A stretch of DNA of 64,000 bases, from contig OW804094.1 in assembly GCA_942159475.1 (NCBI GenBank), forward strand, positions 133,658,755 to 133,722,754, written 5' to 3'. The notes under the pieces were generated by a model, which had not been told where the DNA came from, searched no databases, and saw only the letters and a program-made list of their open reading frames with translations. Origin of the DNA: Sthenelais limicola. Taxonomy: Eukaryota; Annelida; Polychaeta; Phyllodocida; Sigalionidae. Positions 26,201 to 38,322 of the stretch are shown here, piece by piece. The stretch's first letter is position 1. Each line of letters begins with the position of its first letter. Made by a program: the position numbers and the translations under genes.

Positions 26201-29200
26201 ACGACGATTCTGCCCCCACTGCCGACTGCAAAAATGTCTTACCGTAGGAATGAGGAAGGATTTAATTCTAGGTGAGTTTCTGTGCCTGTGAGATTTCCAA
26301 AACCTTTAACAATATTAATTAATATTATAATATATTTTATAACATAACCTCAGCACTTGCTGACTGAGGTATCAACGTTTGGCCGTGTGTATCACTGTGT
26401 GGCTCTCTTTGACACTATGCACGTTGATAATCCATTGCTAATATTCGAAAAAAGTAGGATACCACACCCATTGATGTGTTTCCTCTCAAGATGGTAGGGT
26501 AGTAAGTACCCCTGGAGATTGTGGAAGACCTGCTATAGTATAGAGCTGAAATAAACTGCCTGGTAAAATATACAGTTGTCCCTTATCCAGCCAGTACTTT
26601 TGGTAAGAATATAAATTGGCCATTCTCGATCTTTCCACAAACCTTTCTCAACGGTGACTATTTTGCACCGATTTAATCTTCCCTGGTTCGCGACTTCGTT
26701 AAACCCTATTTAGATTGTCCCCAAGCATAGAGGTCAAGGCTATATATTTACCTCTTATCATTTATGGATTTCCCGCGAAGCGATTATTAGTGACAAGACG
26801 GCAAATTTTACATTCTCCTACTAAACAATAAAACTCTGCCATCAGAAAAAAACAACTATAGCAAATGTTATTTGAATTATTTGTATTCGTTTTGAAATTG
26901 CTATTGTAGAAATAGATGTGAAAGTTAAAAATGGATTAAAATGGACCGATAACAATTTTCTGATGCGATAAGGTGTCTGGTAACCGGTACCGGGTTATCT
27001 CTTTATCTTTAAAGAGAGTAGATTGGCTTAAATCTGGGATAAACCAGAAATTGTATCTCTCAATTGAGTTACGGAGAATCTATTTATTTGCTTTAATGCC
27101 AGTTGGACAACATTTTGTCTGTGCCAAGTTGACCCTGTCATGACATTGGGAGTTGTTCTTGGAACAGAAGCCCTACATAACCTTTTCTTCTTCCAAAGTC
27201 TGACCTCGGGGATCCGGCTTGAATGAAACAGTACACCCTGATCCTGAATCCTTGCTTTGGCAACAAAATTAACCCTGCGCAATTTTCATCACATTGTCAT
27301 TATCCGGATATATTGTCTAGTTTATCCAGTTGGTGATAGAGTGAAGTATAAAAACCGTCTCATGTTGATTATAACTGATAGGAGTCAAATGACTCAAGCT
27401 TTCCGCTACCTTAAGCCCTATTGAATTTCATTCCGCGGTCCAACTGATGTTTGGCCTACTGACATTTTAGAATCAGAAACCAGGGAGGGAGACATCAGTG
27501 ATCGAGCTATAAACTGAGAAAACAGTTTTCGTAGAGTGTGTATAAGTCAGGCAAAATTAGACATTCCAACCCCCATACCCCAACGCATGAAAACTTTTCT
27601 TTGAACCTTTCAAACAAATTGCAACATTAAAAAGAATTAAATAAGAATTAATTAAATCCTTATAAATAGTGGGTGCACGTTCTGAAATGAAATATGGTAA
27701 AGTGGGTTTGGATATTGAATATGATAATAATGGATTCTATATTTGAATCTCCAAAGACACAAAATGGGAGAGTCATTCTGGAAAGGTAGCCATGACTTCA
27801 AGCACGTGCCCAATACATGTCACCAGCACGTGCATATATGTAATAGGATGCAACCCATCCAGAGAATCATGATGTTAGTTAAACATGGGTGCAATGAAGC
27901 TTTTCCTGATTTTCCAATCATTCATTTTGGAGTACACCAGAATCCCACCATCTTCATTATTGCTTTCTTTCATCTTTTAAACTGGAAACCTCGATGCAAT
28001 TGTGAGACAGTCTAGATTGGTAGATAACGAATACAACAAATTGCACAATTAATTATGTTTACCCCGAACTACAACAAAATCTTAAAAATTCTACAGGAAG
28101 CCATGAATTCATGGACAACAGTGGAAACCCAATTTTCCTTAATTTTCTGTATTCAAATCTTCCATTCTAGAGAGTTAAGGATCAAAGAAAGAAAGATTAC
28201 AAAGAATAGCTTAGGATACTTTTATAAATGACATTAGAGAGTAGTTTCATCTTATCATTAGCAGTACTGATCACGAATCCTGTAAGTAACTTGCCAAAGT
28301 GTCATTCCCCTCCCACCCAGTGTACAACGACCGGGTTATCAAAGGCTGAACGCGTGCATAAGTTGCCTATGTTTATATGTACCGTACATGAAGCAACTGT
28401 TGCTTATGCTCGAAAAGAGTAGTGTATAAGGGTGGTCTCCACTGGCTGCGGTAAGCTCTGCGGTAAGCCTTGCGATGGTTTGTGCTGGTTCTGTAGGTGG
28501 TGAGGAATGACGAGGTCCTTGCCTACATGGTCAGTGAACGATGTAGGCAGGACCTCGCCACTCCTGAACAACACAGCACCATCGCAAGGCTTACCGCAGA
28601 GCTTACCACAGAGCTTACCGCAGCCAGTGGAGACCACCCCTAGCTATATCTGCATCATCTGTTAGCGCGTTTCCCTTTCGCCCTGATATGACCAAATAAG
28701 TGTTACTAAGCCAAGGTGTGAACCCCCCCCCCCCTCCCTCCCTCCCCCCTCCCTTTAACAGTTTATTTTATCCCAGGAAAAGTGCTTAATGCCTTCTGAA
28801 ATTCTCCATTAGCTATATAGTGGCCCCGCTCTCATGTGACGTCCCTAGTTACCAATAGGCATGGTTTATTCCGCAGTATAGATAACGAGGATAATATCTG
28901 GGCACTTTTTTTATCATGCTTCTTTCATGATTTCCTAACAAAGATGGTACGGTGTAGGATCACTCGTATTTCCTGAAAATAGGAACAGTTGTATTGCTAT
29001 CTTCCAATTTATTGTACTCAATTCTATGCGCACCCACGAGCTATGTCTAGGGGGAAACATAGTGAAAGTCCTCAGGCCTTGTGCATATATATATAATATA
29101 TATTCGACCGCTTTGTATGGCTCATATTCTAGCCACTTGAAATAAAAGCCTCTTTAAATGTGATTGACTTATCTTGACTCGAGTGAATCAAATTGTAGAA

Positions 29201-31772
29201 CGCAGTGCTTTTTCTGTGACACAATCACCAGCGGAGGTCGATCGCTGACCCTCAGTTCAAATGTTGCTCGTTATCGTGGCTGTGACAGTCTGTGATGTGC
29301 GTAGCGACCCTAAGTGGTAGTTATCTAAACTTATCCCCTATCTGCCCCCCTCTAAGTCACGTCCACCCAGAACTAAAGGCTCAGTGAACCAACTATGAGA
29401 CCTGTAGTATTGGAAAATAGAAAGCGTTCATGTGTTATAATTTTAGGACACCTTATAACTTATATATGACATGATAAAATGGTATTTATATAGAAATAGG
29501 GCCCACTAAAAAAGTGGAATCGATAACACGATTGGCTAGTAATGCATGAATCGCGACTTTGTCTTGGTATTTAATTATTACCTTTTCTGTATACAATTAC
29601 AAAATGGAAACGGCTGCATTTGACATTTACTGCAGAGATTCAGTGATTGCATAGATCTGCTCTTTGATTTATGCATGTAGGTCGGATGCATTTCTGGACA
29701 GTTTATACGCTTATGTAAAAGTGATGTGAAATGTGTGCAACCTCCTTGGCCATTAAAGAGTCAGTGAGCCATGAAACAGTGTGAAAATATTATTTGCAAG
29801 TAATTAATTACGACCACTCCAGTATCTGTGTGCGCAAGCTAATATTTAAGAGATTTTTGCGTGGTTGGTTTGGATTTGTGTAGGGTGCACTTTCCTTTGA
29901 ACAGGGTTAGAACAGGGGAGGAAATGTTTCATTCCTTGGACCAACTCTCGTTGCTTGGAGTACATGCCGCTTTTTCATCAGATGAGCGACCAATGATTTT
30001 ACCGTCTGAGATACAAGCCCCTGGTGTGGTGTATGCCCATTTAGAGCGGGAAAGCGGAGTTCCAAATGTTAACACTTCATTCAGGGCGCTACTATCGGAT
30101 CACGTCAGAGCAATGGCATCTGCAAAAGTCTGGAAATGTACCGAACACACTGATTTGAACAACTTCTAATCGCAGCGTGGGTGGGAGGGGCGTTGTGTAT
30201 GTTTCAAAGAGCAGAACGGTGACGTTAATCATACGTTTGAAGTCCCCTCTTTTGTTAAACAGGATTTTCTACTTTAGCTTCCTCAGTTGGCGCCTTTGAG
30301 TGGTGAGAATATAATTAATTTATAAATGCAAATAGGAAACCTGGACTTTGGGGCTGTATATATTAATTAGTGACGTTGATTATCTCAAAAGTGGTCTCTA
30401 ACCCACTAAATGATCTTTTAAAAGTTTCGCCCTAACCCATAGCCATTTCTGGTATTCACTGGCAGAAATCAGATATAGGGAAATAATTTGCGAACGTTCG
30501 GGTAATCGCAAATTCCATATTTTCGTTTGTATTCATTTCAAACAACCATGTGCCTGGAAAAGTTGAATATTCAGTAGGTCCCAGACCTAATTTTGTACTA
30601 CTCAATGGCCTACCATTGTGCTAAACTATACATATAAGATAGATAGATAGATATAGACTATAGATATAGACTATAGATATTTTGTAGTGGCAACACTCTC
30701 TAGTACTCTTACTTGCAACTTGATAATGATAGTAATAATTTATATTTCGTTTATCTATTCTCCAGGTGAAGAAGAACGCAAGAAAAGAATGCAAAAGGTG
30801 CAGACAAATCGCAGCAAGAAGGTGAAGCGCTGTTCCTCCTCCTCCTCCACCCAAGGCGATACCTCGCATGGCAATCCCTCCACGCCCATCAGCGCGCCCC
30901 CTTCCCCGGTAGAAAGCATCGGAGCCGCCCCCTCCACGCCCGAGCAGCCCCACACCCCGCTCAGTGTCAACTCGGACACCCCTCTGGACACCTCCAACAT
31001 GCTGTGCTTGCTGAGGAACGCCCGGGCCATCTTCTCTACGGACACGCTGCTAAAGCCGCCCATAGACTACACGGTGCGGACCATGAACCAAGAGGAGGAG
31101 GTGATGCTTCAGGAGTTACTCCAGGTGTACGACCTGTCCTTCACCGCCGATATTGAGCCACTCATCCACGTCAAGCGCATCGACCCTTCCCTCAACCAGC
31201 TCGTCAACCAGTCGAGCATCACTGTGCTCAGACTCATCAAGTTTGCTAAGCGCCTCGAAGACTTTGCTCGCCTCCCGCAGGACTGCCAGATTGGCATCCT
31301 CAAAGGGACGTGGATCCATATCCTGCTGCTCCGGTCTGTGTCCCTCTACGACATAGAGAGAGACATGTGGACCACGCCACGAGGCGAGATCCCCACTGAA
31401 ATCTTAAAGAATGCGACAGGGTACGACGACCTGCACGATCGCCACGTCAGCTACAGCAAATCCATCAAAAGCATGGTTCCCGATGACTTGACCATCGTCA
31501 TACTGATGATCGTCATTGTCCTTTTCTCCCCAGAGAGTCCACATGTCACCATGAGAGAAACTGTGTCCAACATTCAAGATAAATATCTTATACTTCTAAA
31601 ACATTATCTCGAGCATAAATATACTTACCACCGCTCGTCGATCCTTTTCCCTAAGCTGATGATGAAGCTGAATGAACTCAAAGACCTTGCGGAAATTCAT
31701 GGGAAGTATCTCCTCGATGTCAACCCGGGAGAGATTGAACCTATCATGTTAGAAATCCTAGACCTCAAATAA
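20286..31772 (+). CDS. NR1-type nuclear receptor, DHR96/DAF-12-like (ESCKA P-box), 5 coding exons
   Basis: Exons: 20286-20294, 24114-24167, 24870-25097, 26154-26271 and 30766-31772 (stop TAA 31770-31772); GT..AG junctions in phase, 471 residues. Ligand-regulated transcription factor, nuclear. DNA-binding domain residues 65-125: finger 1 C65/C68/C82/C85, finger 2 C101/C107/C117/C120; P-box C82-ESCKA, diagnostic of the DHR96/DAF-12 (NR1J) type as opposed to EGCKG of VDR/PXR. The DBD exit GMRKDLILGEEERKKRMQ also fits NR1I/J relatives. Residues about 148-215 are a Ser/Pro-rich hinge; the ligand-binding domain follows to the C-terminus, ending with an AF-2 helix containing IMLEIL. The three-residue first exon (ATG GCG AAT then GTAAGT) is the least certain part: it is the only upstream ATG I found that joins exon 2 in phase. 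An ATTAAA at about 32,338 could be the poly(A) signal. An echinoderm-specific NR1 subgroup is possible. Confidence 0.9.
20295..24113 (+). other. Receptor intron 1, no nested gene seen
   Basis: 3.8 kb of AT-rich DNA. A G-rich tract at about 21,716-21,780 (runs GGAGGGGGAGGGGAGGGGG and further GGGAGGGG) meets the quadruplex pattern on the plus strand. Short open frames show no motif. Confidence 0.5.
25208..25233 (+). repeat. Poly-C run
   Basis: About 25 consecutive C residues in receptor intron 3, 110 bp after the DBD exon donor. Length may be unreliable in an assembly. Confidence 0.9.
28430..28640. mobile_element. Foldback element/MITE, about 211 bp, near-perfect inverted repeat
   Basis: Begins GGTGGTCTCCACTGGCTGCG and ends with its reverse complement; the centre is CCTTGCCTACAT, a 12-base loop, then ATGTAGGCAGG. 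Almost the whole length pairs with itself. The right arm holds one extra copy of a 15-bp piece (GTAAGCTCTG type), so the arms differ by a small tandem expansion. Candidate TA target duplication on both sides. Lies in receptor intron 4, so the hairpin would be transcribed. Confidence 0.85.
28720..28754 (+). repeat. C-rich tract (C12 and CCCT units)
   Basis: Twelve C residues followed by CCCT repeats; complementary strand is quadruplex-prone. Confidence 0.8.
30639..30679 (+). repeat. GATA/TAGA microsatellite
   Basis: AGATAGATAGATAG followed by repeated ATAGACTATAG, about 90 bp before the acceptor of the last receptor exon. Confidence 0.85.
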
Positions 31773-34700
31773 CTGTTACCTTCACCAATCTGTCTTTCCT
31801 TAAAGGAAAGATTTCTAGTTCAACAGAAACGCTCGCTGGCAGAATTCTTGGCGTCGTTTTGAAAATTATTTTGTTATATTTTGGCTTTTGTCCAACAAAA
31901 ATCAGTTTTATTGCCTAAATTATCATTGACTGCATCTTTGTTATATTAACACTGTTAAAAATTCAGTGTTTTCCAGATTTATTTTCATTTCCATTGACCT
32001 TTGTGCACTGTACATCTGACCAATTATTATTAGCTCTTCTTTACTATTTAAGTTCATAATCAGGGTACAACAAAAATGCTTTAACTTTTTTTGGCTTACT
32101 AATTACACGAAGGATTACGCGCAAATATGAAGTTTTTTTTTATTTGTAACAAGTGTAATTCTGATTGTATATTAATATTTGCTTTCTTCAATAATTGCTT
32201 AAAGCTGGATGCTATGGCACTGTTACTTTGAGAGCCAAGTGAGATGAGGAAGGAGGAGGTGGATATGTGGGGTAGGATAATTATTGATGGAGTGGTGCGT
32301 GGTTATCGTATGAAGACCAACTGTGAATGATTGTAAATTAAAGCTTTGTGATAATGTTCATCTGGATGCAAACGAAAATTCGCTGTTCGGCTGTAGACTG
32401 ACAGACTTGCTAATCATACAAAGGGGGAAATATATCTATATCTACCTATATTTTTATCCTCCAATCAAACTGATATTTAAAGGTACATAAATACATAGCT
32501 GGTGTATATCCGATGTAAGCTGGTTATTGTTCAGAATGTTCTTGCTGTATTAGATGAGGTCATAATTTGCTTATTGTTAGATTCTGGATTAGGAGCGATA
32601 GAGATGTTACTCCTCATATTTCTGTCTTTGATTGATATCTTGAATACATTGCATGCACGTTTCCTTTCATTTATTACATATAGCTTGTTAAGTGTATTCC
32701 CACTTTTTGGCCGCTGACTTGGGAATAGTGAACTGAATAGTTACGTCACTATTGTTAGGACTTTGGAGACATTTGATTCAAGTCGGTACATTATAAATAT
32801 AAGTAAACTTACCAAAGCAGGCCTTTCGGAAGTTTTACTGACAACATTGTACCTAGAGGTTTGGTTAAGCTAATCAAAAAGGTTAATATTCACCGAATTA
32901 AGTCGTGATCGTGCATGTATCATAATGATATGTACATGTGTACGTACAGAATAATTGGAAGATTTTGTTGTGCTGCAATGAAAGATATTGCAAGGAACAT
33001 CAGCCAGAATGCTTGATAGCAACGTGTTCAAAGAACCAAGTGCATAATCTACGTTATCTTCATGTTAAGTACATTTATTCCTATATTTATGTAACTTTGA
33101 ATCGAGAAGAATCTATACTGATATAGCGAATAAGGTATCAGCATATTCTAGCCCATAGTAGATCTAGGGAAGTGAAAGGTAAACGTAGAAAGAATCATAT
33201 CAGAAAATAGTCATTGCATTGAACTGGTAATCATGGTCTGTGGTAATCACAGACCATGGTTCAAAACGGTTTCGATTTTTATTTCAATGAACCACAATAT
33301 TTTCCACTTACTGTGCTGGTTCATAGCGTGGAAATGATTTTCTTTAATTATTGAGTTGCCAATAATTTTATTCCTTTCCTGATAACATAATCATGAGTGT
33401 AAATATTAAACTCTTCATGTCAGAAAATGAATTAATTCGCACATGTGTTAGTCTACCTCTATCATTCGATTTGTGCCGTAAACAGAAAACAAATTCGTCG
33501 TTATATTAGTGGGGATTAATAACAACTCTGGTCACCCTGTCCTTTTAAACAAGAAACGCCTCGATATTATTATTTTCATCGGTTTTTGAACAAAAGTGGC
33601 TTTGGAGTATGTGGGACCGGTCTGCTCTCCTCTCCTCGCAGTAAATAAGATGTTAGAGCGTTTATACTCAGAAAGATTCAATTTAAAGATAGCGAATAAA
33701 ATCTTTTTAGACTGAAAGATTCAACTCAAGGATAGCGACTCGACAGATTATATGTTAAGTTATCGAACGATTGCATGTGTTACTAGTTTGTTGTGGGACA
33801 ATTAATTAATTTAGACAGGTGACTGTAAAGCAATGCCACAAAGGTTAACTCTGATGTTTGATGTTCGATCAGACCTCTTAATTAGTATCCTGAACCATTC
33901 CACCCATTGTCTCTTAGTTCTATCTGTGTCTGGGTTTGCTCTATTACATTTGTTTAATTAATCAAGGGCTTTCCAAATAAATTTCTCTTAGTCGTTTCCG
34001 CTATTGATGAAAATATGAGCCTGGTTGACCATAAACAATCCAAGTAGAAAAATTAATATTTGAAATGCTACTAAGAAATTATCATCACAGTGATCCAAAT
34101 ATGCAATTAGTACCTTGAATCACAGGGTCCAGCCACGAAAGGGCGTTTTTGTCAACAGGACTCAATATTCAATATATTATATAGATTATTATTATTTGTT
34201 TGGAAAATTCATCTGTACGAAGTTAGATCCTCTCTGAAAGGAACAGAAGTAACATACATACATTTTCATGTGACATGTTTTGTTACAATATAGTATTTAT
34301 TTCATGGTGCCCAGTTTTGATTTCTGTTCTTGAGTGGATCACATTTAGCTTTGATGCTTTGCCCCTAGTGTTAAACAACCAATAATCGTTCCGGTTCAAA
34401 TTTGAAATAGTTGGTTTCTGCCTGGTATATATTTTCTTGCATCAACATCTTTGTGCCATTATGATATCCGGATAAGTCAGTTTCTGACACAGAGCCTATT
34501 GCCTGCTTTTTATAGTGCAAGCAAAATGGACCCAATTTAAAACATGGGAACAAATACACATTATACGTTTATTTGTAGTACTATCAATTATTACTTATTT
34601 TACCTTATATCCAGAATTCTTTGATATTTAAATATTTATATTCAGCCAATTTAGGAATAGCAAATAGCATTGCTTGTATAGCAAATTCCATCCCTAAAAG

Positions 34701-35086
34701 TTCCTTACCAATTGCCTAGCAAGGAAACGTAGGAAGGAAAATCTTAATTTACGGGCCCCAAGTTCAGGTAATGCAGTACATTTCATAACCATTGCACTGG
34801 TAATTTGTCTGTGTCCAAGCGTTTTGTTATGTTTGAAAATAGGTACATTATTACATACCGTGTATTCCATCCCATAGTGTCCATCATACAGGTTCATTAA
34901 TCACACAGAATCATAAATAACCCGTCTATAATTGGTCTGATCACAGATCACTCCTTTTATAACAAGAAATTAAATCAATATACTTTTCCGATGCTTATCC
35001 GATAACGCTCTTGAGTAGATTAATGTTACAGTTGTTTGTTTCACACTTCTGTCGGTTTGCGTTTGCCATATACCCATGCCTATGTT
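31773..35086 (+). other. Receptor 3' region and intergenic DNA
   Basis: The first 570 bases or so are the likely 3' UTR, ending near an ATTAAA at about 32,338. Beyond that I see no gene. A hairpin with an 11-bp stem (CATGGTCTGTG, 5-base loop) lies at 33,232-33,258, and a roughly 45-bp imperfect duplication at about 33,670-33,740. Confidence 0.5.
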
Positions 35087-35386
35087 CAGAGTTCGTACAG
35101 GGCCTATAAAGTCCTTAAATATTGTTTTAGTTTTTCAAGGCCTTGAAAGTCCTTTTGTACTCAAGCTGGCCACAAAAAACCTTGATCATTAAATGCCAGG
35201 CATATATTTCGAAACTGCCTGATTATGATAAAAACAATGCCCCATTTCGCTCCAATTTGTTTTACGAATTTTCCGGGAGGGGGTGGGGGGGGGGGTACGT
35301 TTCTTAGGTCCTTGAAAAAAATGCATCCTTGGTATTGACTTCAATGTCCTTAATTATTTTTTATTATGACAAGTGTACGAACCCTG
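35087..35386. mobile_element. hAT-like MITE, about 300 bp
   Basis: Starts CAGAGTTCGTACA and ends TGTACGAACCCTG, so the ends are inverted repeats with one mismatch (CAGGGTTCGTACA type). Inside, phrases such as CCTTGAAAGTCC and GGTCCTTGAAAA recur, a pattern I associate with a widespread hAT-derived MITE of aquatic animals. No clear 8-bp target duplication is visible. A G-rich run sits at 35,278-35,295. Confidence 0.65.
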
Positions 35387-35922
35387 TACGTTGGAGGGAG
35401 GCAGTTGACGTTCGACCAATTGCTGCGAACGTACATGTATGTGTTCATTCATTTCATAAGCCATAGCCAATCTGTTATGTACTTGCCCTTTAAGAATCGA
35501 AGAGATTTTGGGCTTTGGTTTTTTATCAGAATGTTAAAACATCTTGTGTATCAACAGTTCTAAGTTGCATGGTTATCTATTGCTGGTCCAATCATCGATC
35601 ATGTTTACGTGACACTAGACTTGACCCTTGTCTAAAGTTCATTCTGTTTTAAATCATGTGGGATTGTAATAAAAATATGTACAGTTCATGAAAAACTGGC
35701 GTCTGTCTTGTATGTGTCACTCCTCCATTTCCTCCTCCGTAGCAGGGGACTTGGCATTTATTTAATTTGTTTCTTGGGGAATTCTATTCATGAAGAGAAT
35801 CCTGGGATAGACTGCACAAAGTTGTGGAGCAAGTTTTCCTGGCATGGGGGCCCACGTTTTTTTTAATGTTCTAATGTAAATACCAACGACGGGGAGGAGT
35901 GCATGGCACAGTGGTCTATTAG

Positions 35923-36163
35923 TATATGGGTCAGATTTTCAGAAAATGTACAATTGGCAGCTGTACACATTAAGGAAATACTGCTAAATTAGGCTGAAAA
36001 CAAATATCAGGTATATCTGAGTATATTTGGTATCGCATTGATTTAAAGTATCAGTTCCGTTCTGTTAAACTACATTCTGAAGCTCATTTTTGTCTTAAAT
36101 GTGGGTTATTTGAGAGGATTGGCGAAGTTGAATTGTACATTTTCTGAAAATCTGACCCATATA
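35923..36163. mobile_element. MITE with perfect 33-bp terminal inverted repeats
   Basis: 35,923-35,955 is the exact reverse complement of 36,131-36,163; it begins TATATGGGTCAGATTTTCAG. The 241-bp element has no coding capacity. A related element, with similar but diverged ends, is at 54,056-54,256. Confidence 0.9.
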
Positions 36164-38101
36164 GTGGTGGCTTTGGATCAAGATAATTTCTACCTATTTC
36201 CAAACTGATCATTTTCCCTCCATGACAGTGCTGACTGACTCGGTCATCAAAAGGCTGGCCGTTGGTATGGTGGTTTTTTAAAAGTTATAATATATACCTG
36301 GATACAGCAGAATTTGGCCGAGCGCAGCAAGATTGCCACGAATTTAATAAAAGAAAAAAAAGCATTTAATTTATCATTCTATTACTGATCTGCTGTTTTA
36401 AAGTATTCACAACTTGTGTCAGCTTGATTCAATTAATTTCCGTTTCCAAGGGAAACGTTAGCAGAATTCAGTTACATGTAACCTATGGTCAAGTGACAAT
36501 TATTGTCATGTATAAGAATATAATATTCTGACTCTTATTGATGTAACCCTTTTATTGGGGGTTATATGGTAATCAGACAGACACGAAGGGCAGAGGTGTT
36601 ACATAACATAGCCATGGAGCTGGAGCAGAGAGGTGTTAGGGATAAGTGACATGTGGTCCTTGGGGAGTTATGGGAAAGAAGGTAATCACACATTTGATCT
36701 TAAAGCCGGAAGCAAGACAAGATGTTAAGTGAAGCAAGACAAGATGTTAAGTGAAGCATGTGGACACCCTATGCCCATTCTTTGAGACGAGAATCCGGGT
36801 ATTTACAGGTGGCGCTACGATCGGCAGCAAAAACTCGGGTGAATACACCAGCTGAGTGCCATAGGCGCTGACGCTAAAATACCTGTTTTCAACCCCTTTG
36901 AAACCATACATAAACGGGTCAAAATGCTATGAGCATACATGTATATATCAAGTATTGTTCATACATTGCAGTCGCTGGTTCCGTTTTCCGACAATTGTGT
37001 ATAATTTAAGAAATCGAGGGGGAAAGTTGGAGATTTTAAGCTTGGTTGCTATGGTCGTCAAGGGCCAGAGTCCCCCAAGTACCGGCCCACTGCCCGGCAG
37101 TGGGGTGAAAGTAAACAATGGGGGAAATCTCAGCATTACTGTCGATTTGAGGCAATAAATGTTGCGGAAATGTTGCTCATGTTCATTATGAATATATTCT
37201 ATGATATGGATTTTAATATTATATATGATTAATTGTTCAAAATTGCACAAAATCAGTTCGTTCCTAGAAGTGTGGATGCACTGTCATGTGACCAGATGAG
37301 CGGAGGCCGTCTCTCCCTATAGAAAACCCATAAAATCTCCACAAACTCACCACCATGGCTAATTTTTCACATGGGTTCAGAATCTGCATCCAGGAGAGGG
37401 TGTCGTACCAGAGAGTGGTAGCTAGCTGTAATAGGCTTGAAGCCCTTATAGAACTCTTAAGTTAACTAGGATGTTATAATGTTGAGCTGATAATGAAGCC
37501 TTGAGCTATTTAAACAATTGCCTGCCTTCCCCCACACCGTAAATAATGCCCACCCACCCGCCATCCCAGCTGTGTAGACGGTCATACCGTCTACATGGAA
37601 CAGCAGCTTGTGTGTCAGACCTGTACAGGCCAGGGGAGGGTTGACTTTTTTTCAAACTTTTTTTCAAACATAAAAAATCAAACACAAAATATAGAAATAA
37701 TATTTAGATTTCCTAAATGTTTACTTCGTTGGAATCCACTATCTCAAAATCCATTTTTTGCGACTTCAAACCTATTTTTTGTGACACATCACAATCCTTT
37801 TCATCCATCACAATTGCCTCATAAAAATAATGAAAATGTCCCAGAAGAAGCCACGAATCCATTTAAAATCAGGAAATACTAGAATTATCAATTGTTCCAT
37901 TTGTATTTTCCAGCCTAAGTTATTTGAAAACAATCCATATTATAATTACTTTAATCTCCATGTCGACAAACTACAAAGAATCATCTCAAATGGACACCCT
38001 GATTTAAAGAACATAAATATTTTGAAGCACATAAATATTTTCTCAAATAATGTATTCAATACGTGAATGACGTATGCACCAATCTTGGAGACAGGGTTAT
38101 A
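36164..38101. other. Intergenic, no gene recognised
   Basis: A 22-bp direct duplication (GAAGCAAGACAAGATGTTAA type) is at about 36,712-36,753. CAGGTGGCGCTA at about 36,807 resembles a CTCF core. A 10-bp-stem hairpin (TGTAGACGGT, loop CAT) spans 37,573-37,595. Weak open frames are not supported. Confidence 0.45.
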
Positions 38102-38322
38102 TACTGTAAACGTATTTATTTTCGCGCAGATAATTTTTCGCGCATTAAGTAGCCTACTTTAACACCTTTTCGCACAGATTTAAATTCGCGCAGCAAGGAA
38201 GTCTCACACCTTGTTTTACGCAATAATTCTACCTTTCGCGCAGGATTTATTTTCACGCACAAAGGTGGGTGCGCTAAAATAGCAAAAATAAATACTGTGC
38301 GAACATTAATACGTTTACAGTA
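38102..38322. mobile_element. MITE, about 221 bp, ends TACTGTAAACGTATT
   Basis: Left end TACTGTAAACGTATT and right end AATACGTTTACAGTA are perfect inverted repeats; TA dinucleotides flank both sides. The interior is rich in TTCGCGCA and its complement. Non-autonomous DNA transposon; superfamily not assigned. Confidence 0.85.

Larger units (their letters stand above)
26272..30765 (+). other. Receptor intron 4
   Basis: 4.5 kb between the second zinc-finger exon and the hinge/LBD exon. Holds the foldback element at 28,430-28,640, C-rich tracts at 28,720-28,754 and a GATA-type microsatellite at 30,639-30,679. A 102-codon frame near 29,861-30,169 has no ATG at its start and no recognised motif. 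Confidence 0.6.

Noticed and set aside
29861..30169. 102-codon plus-strand frame in receptor intron 4
   Set aside because: No ATG at its start, no splice signals joining it in phase and no recognised motif.
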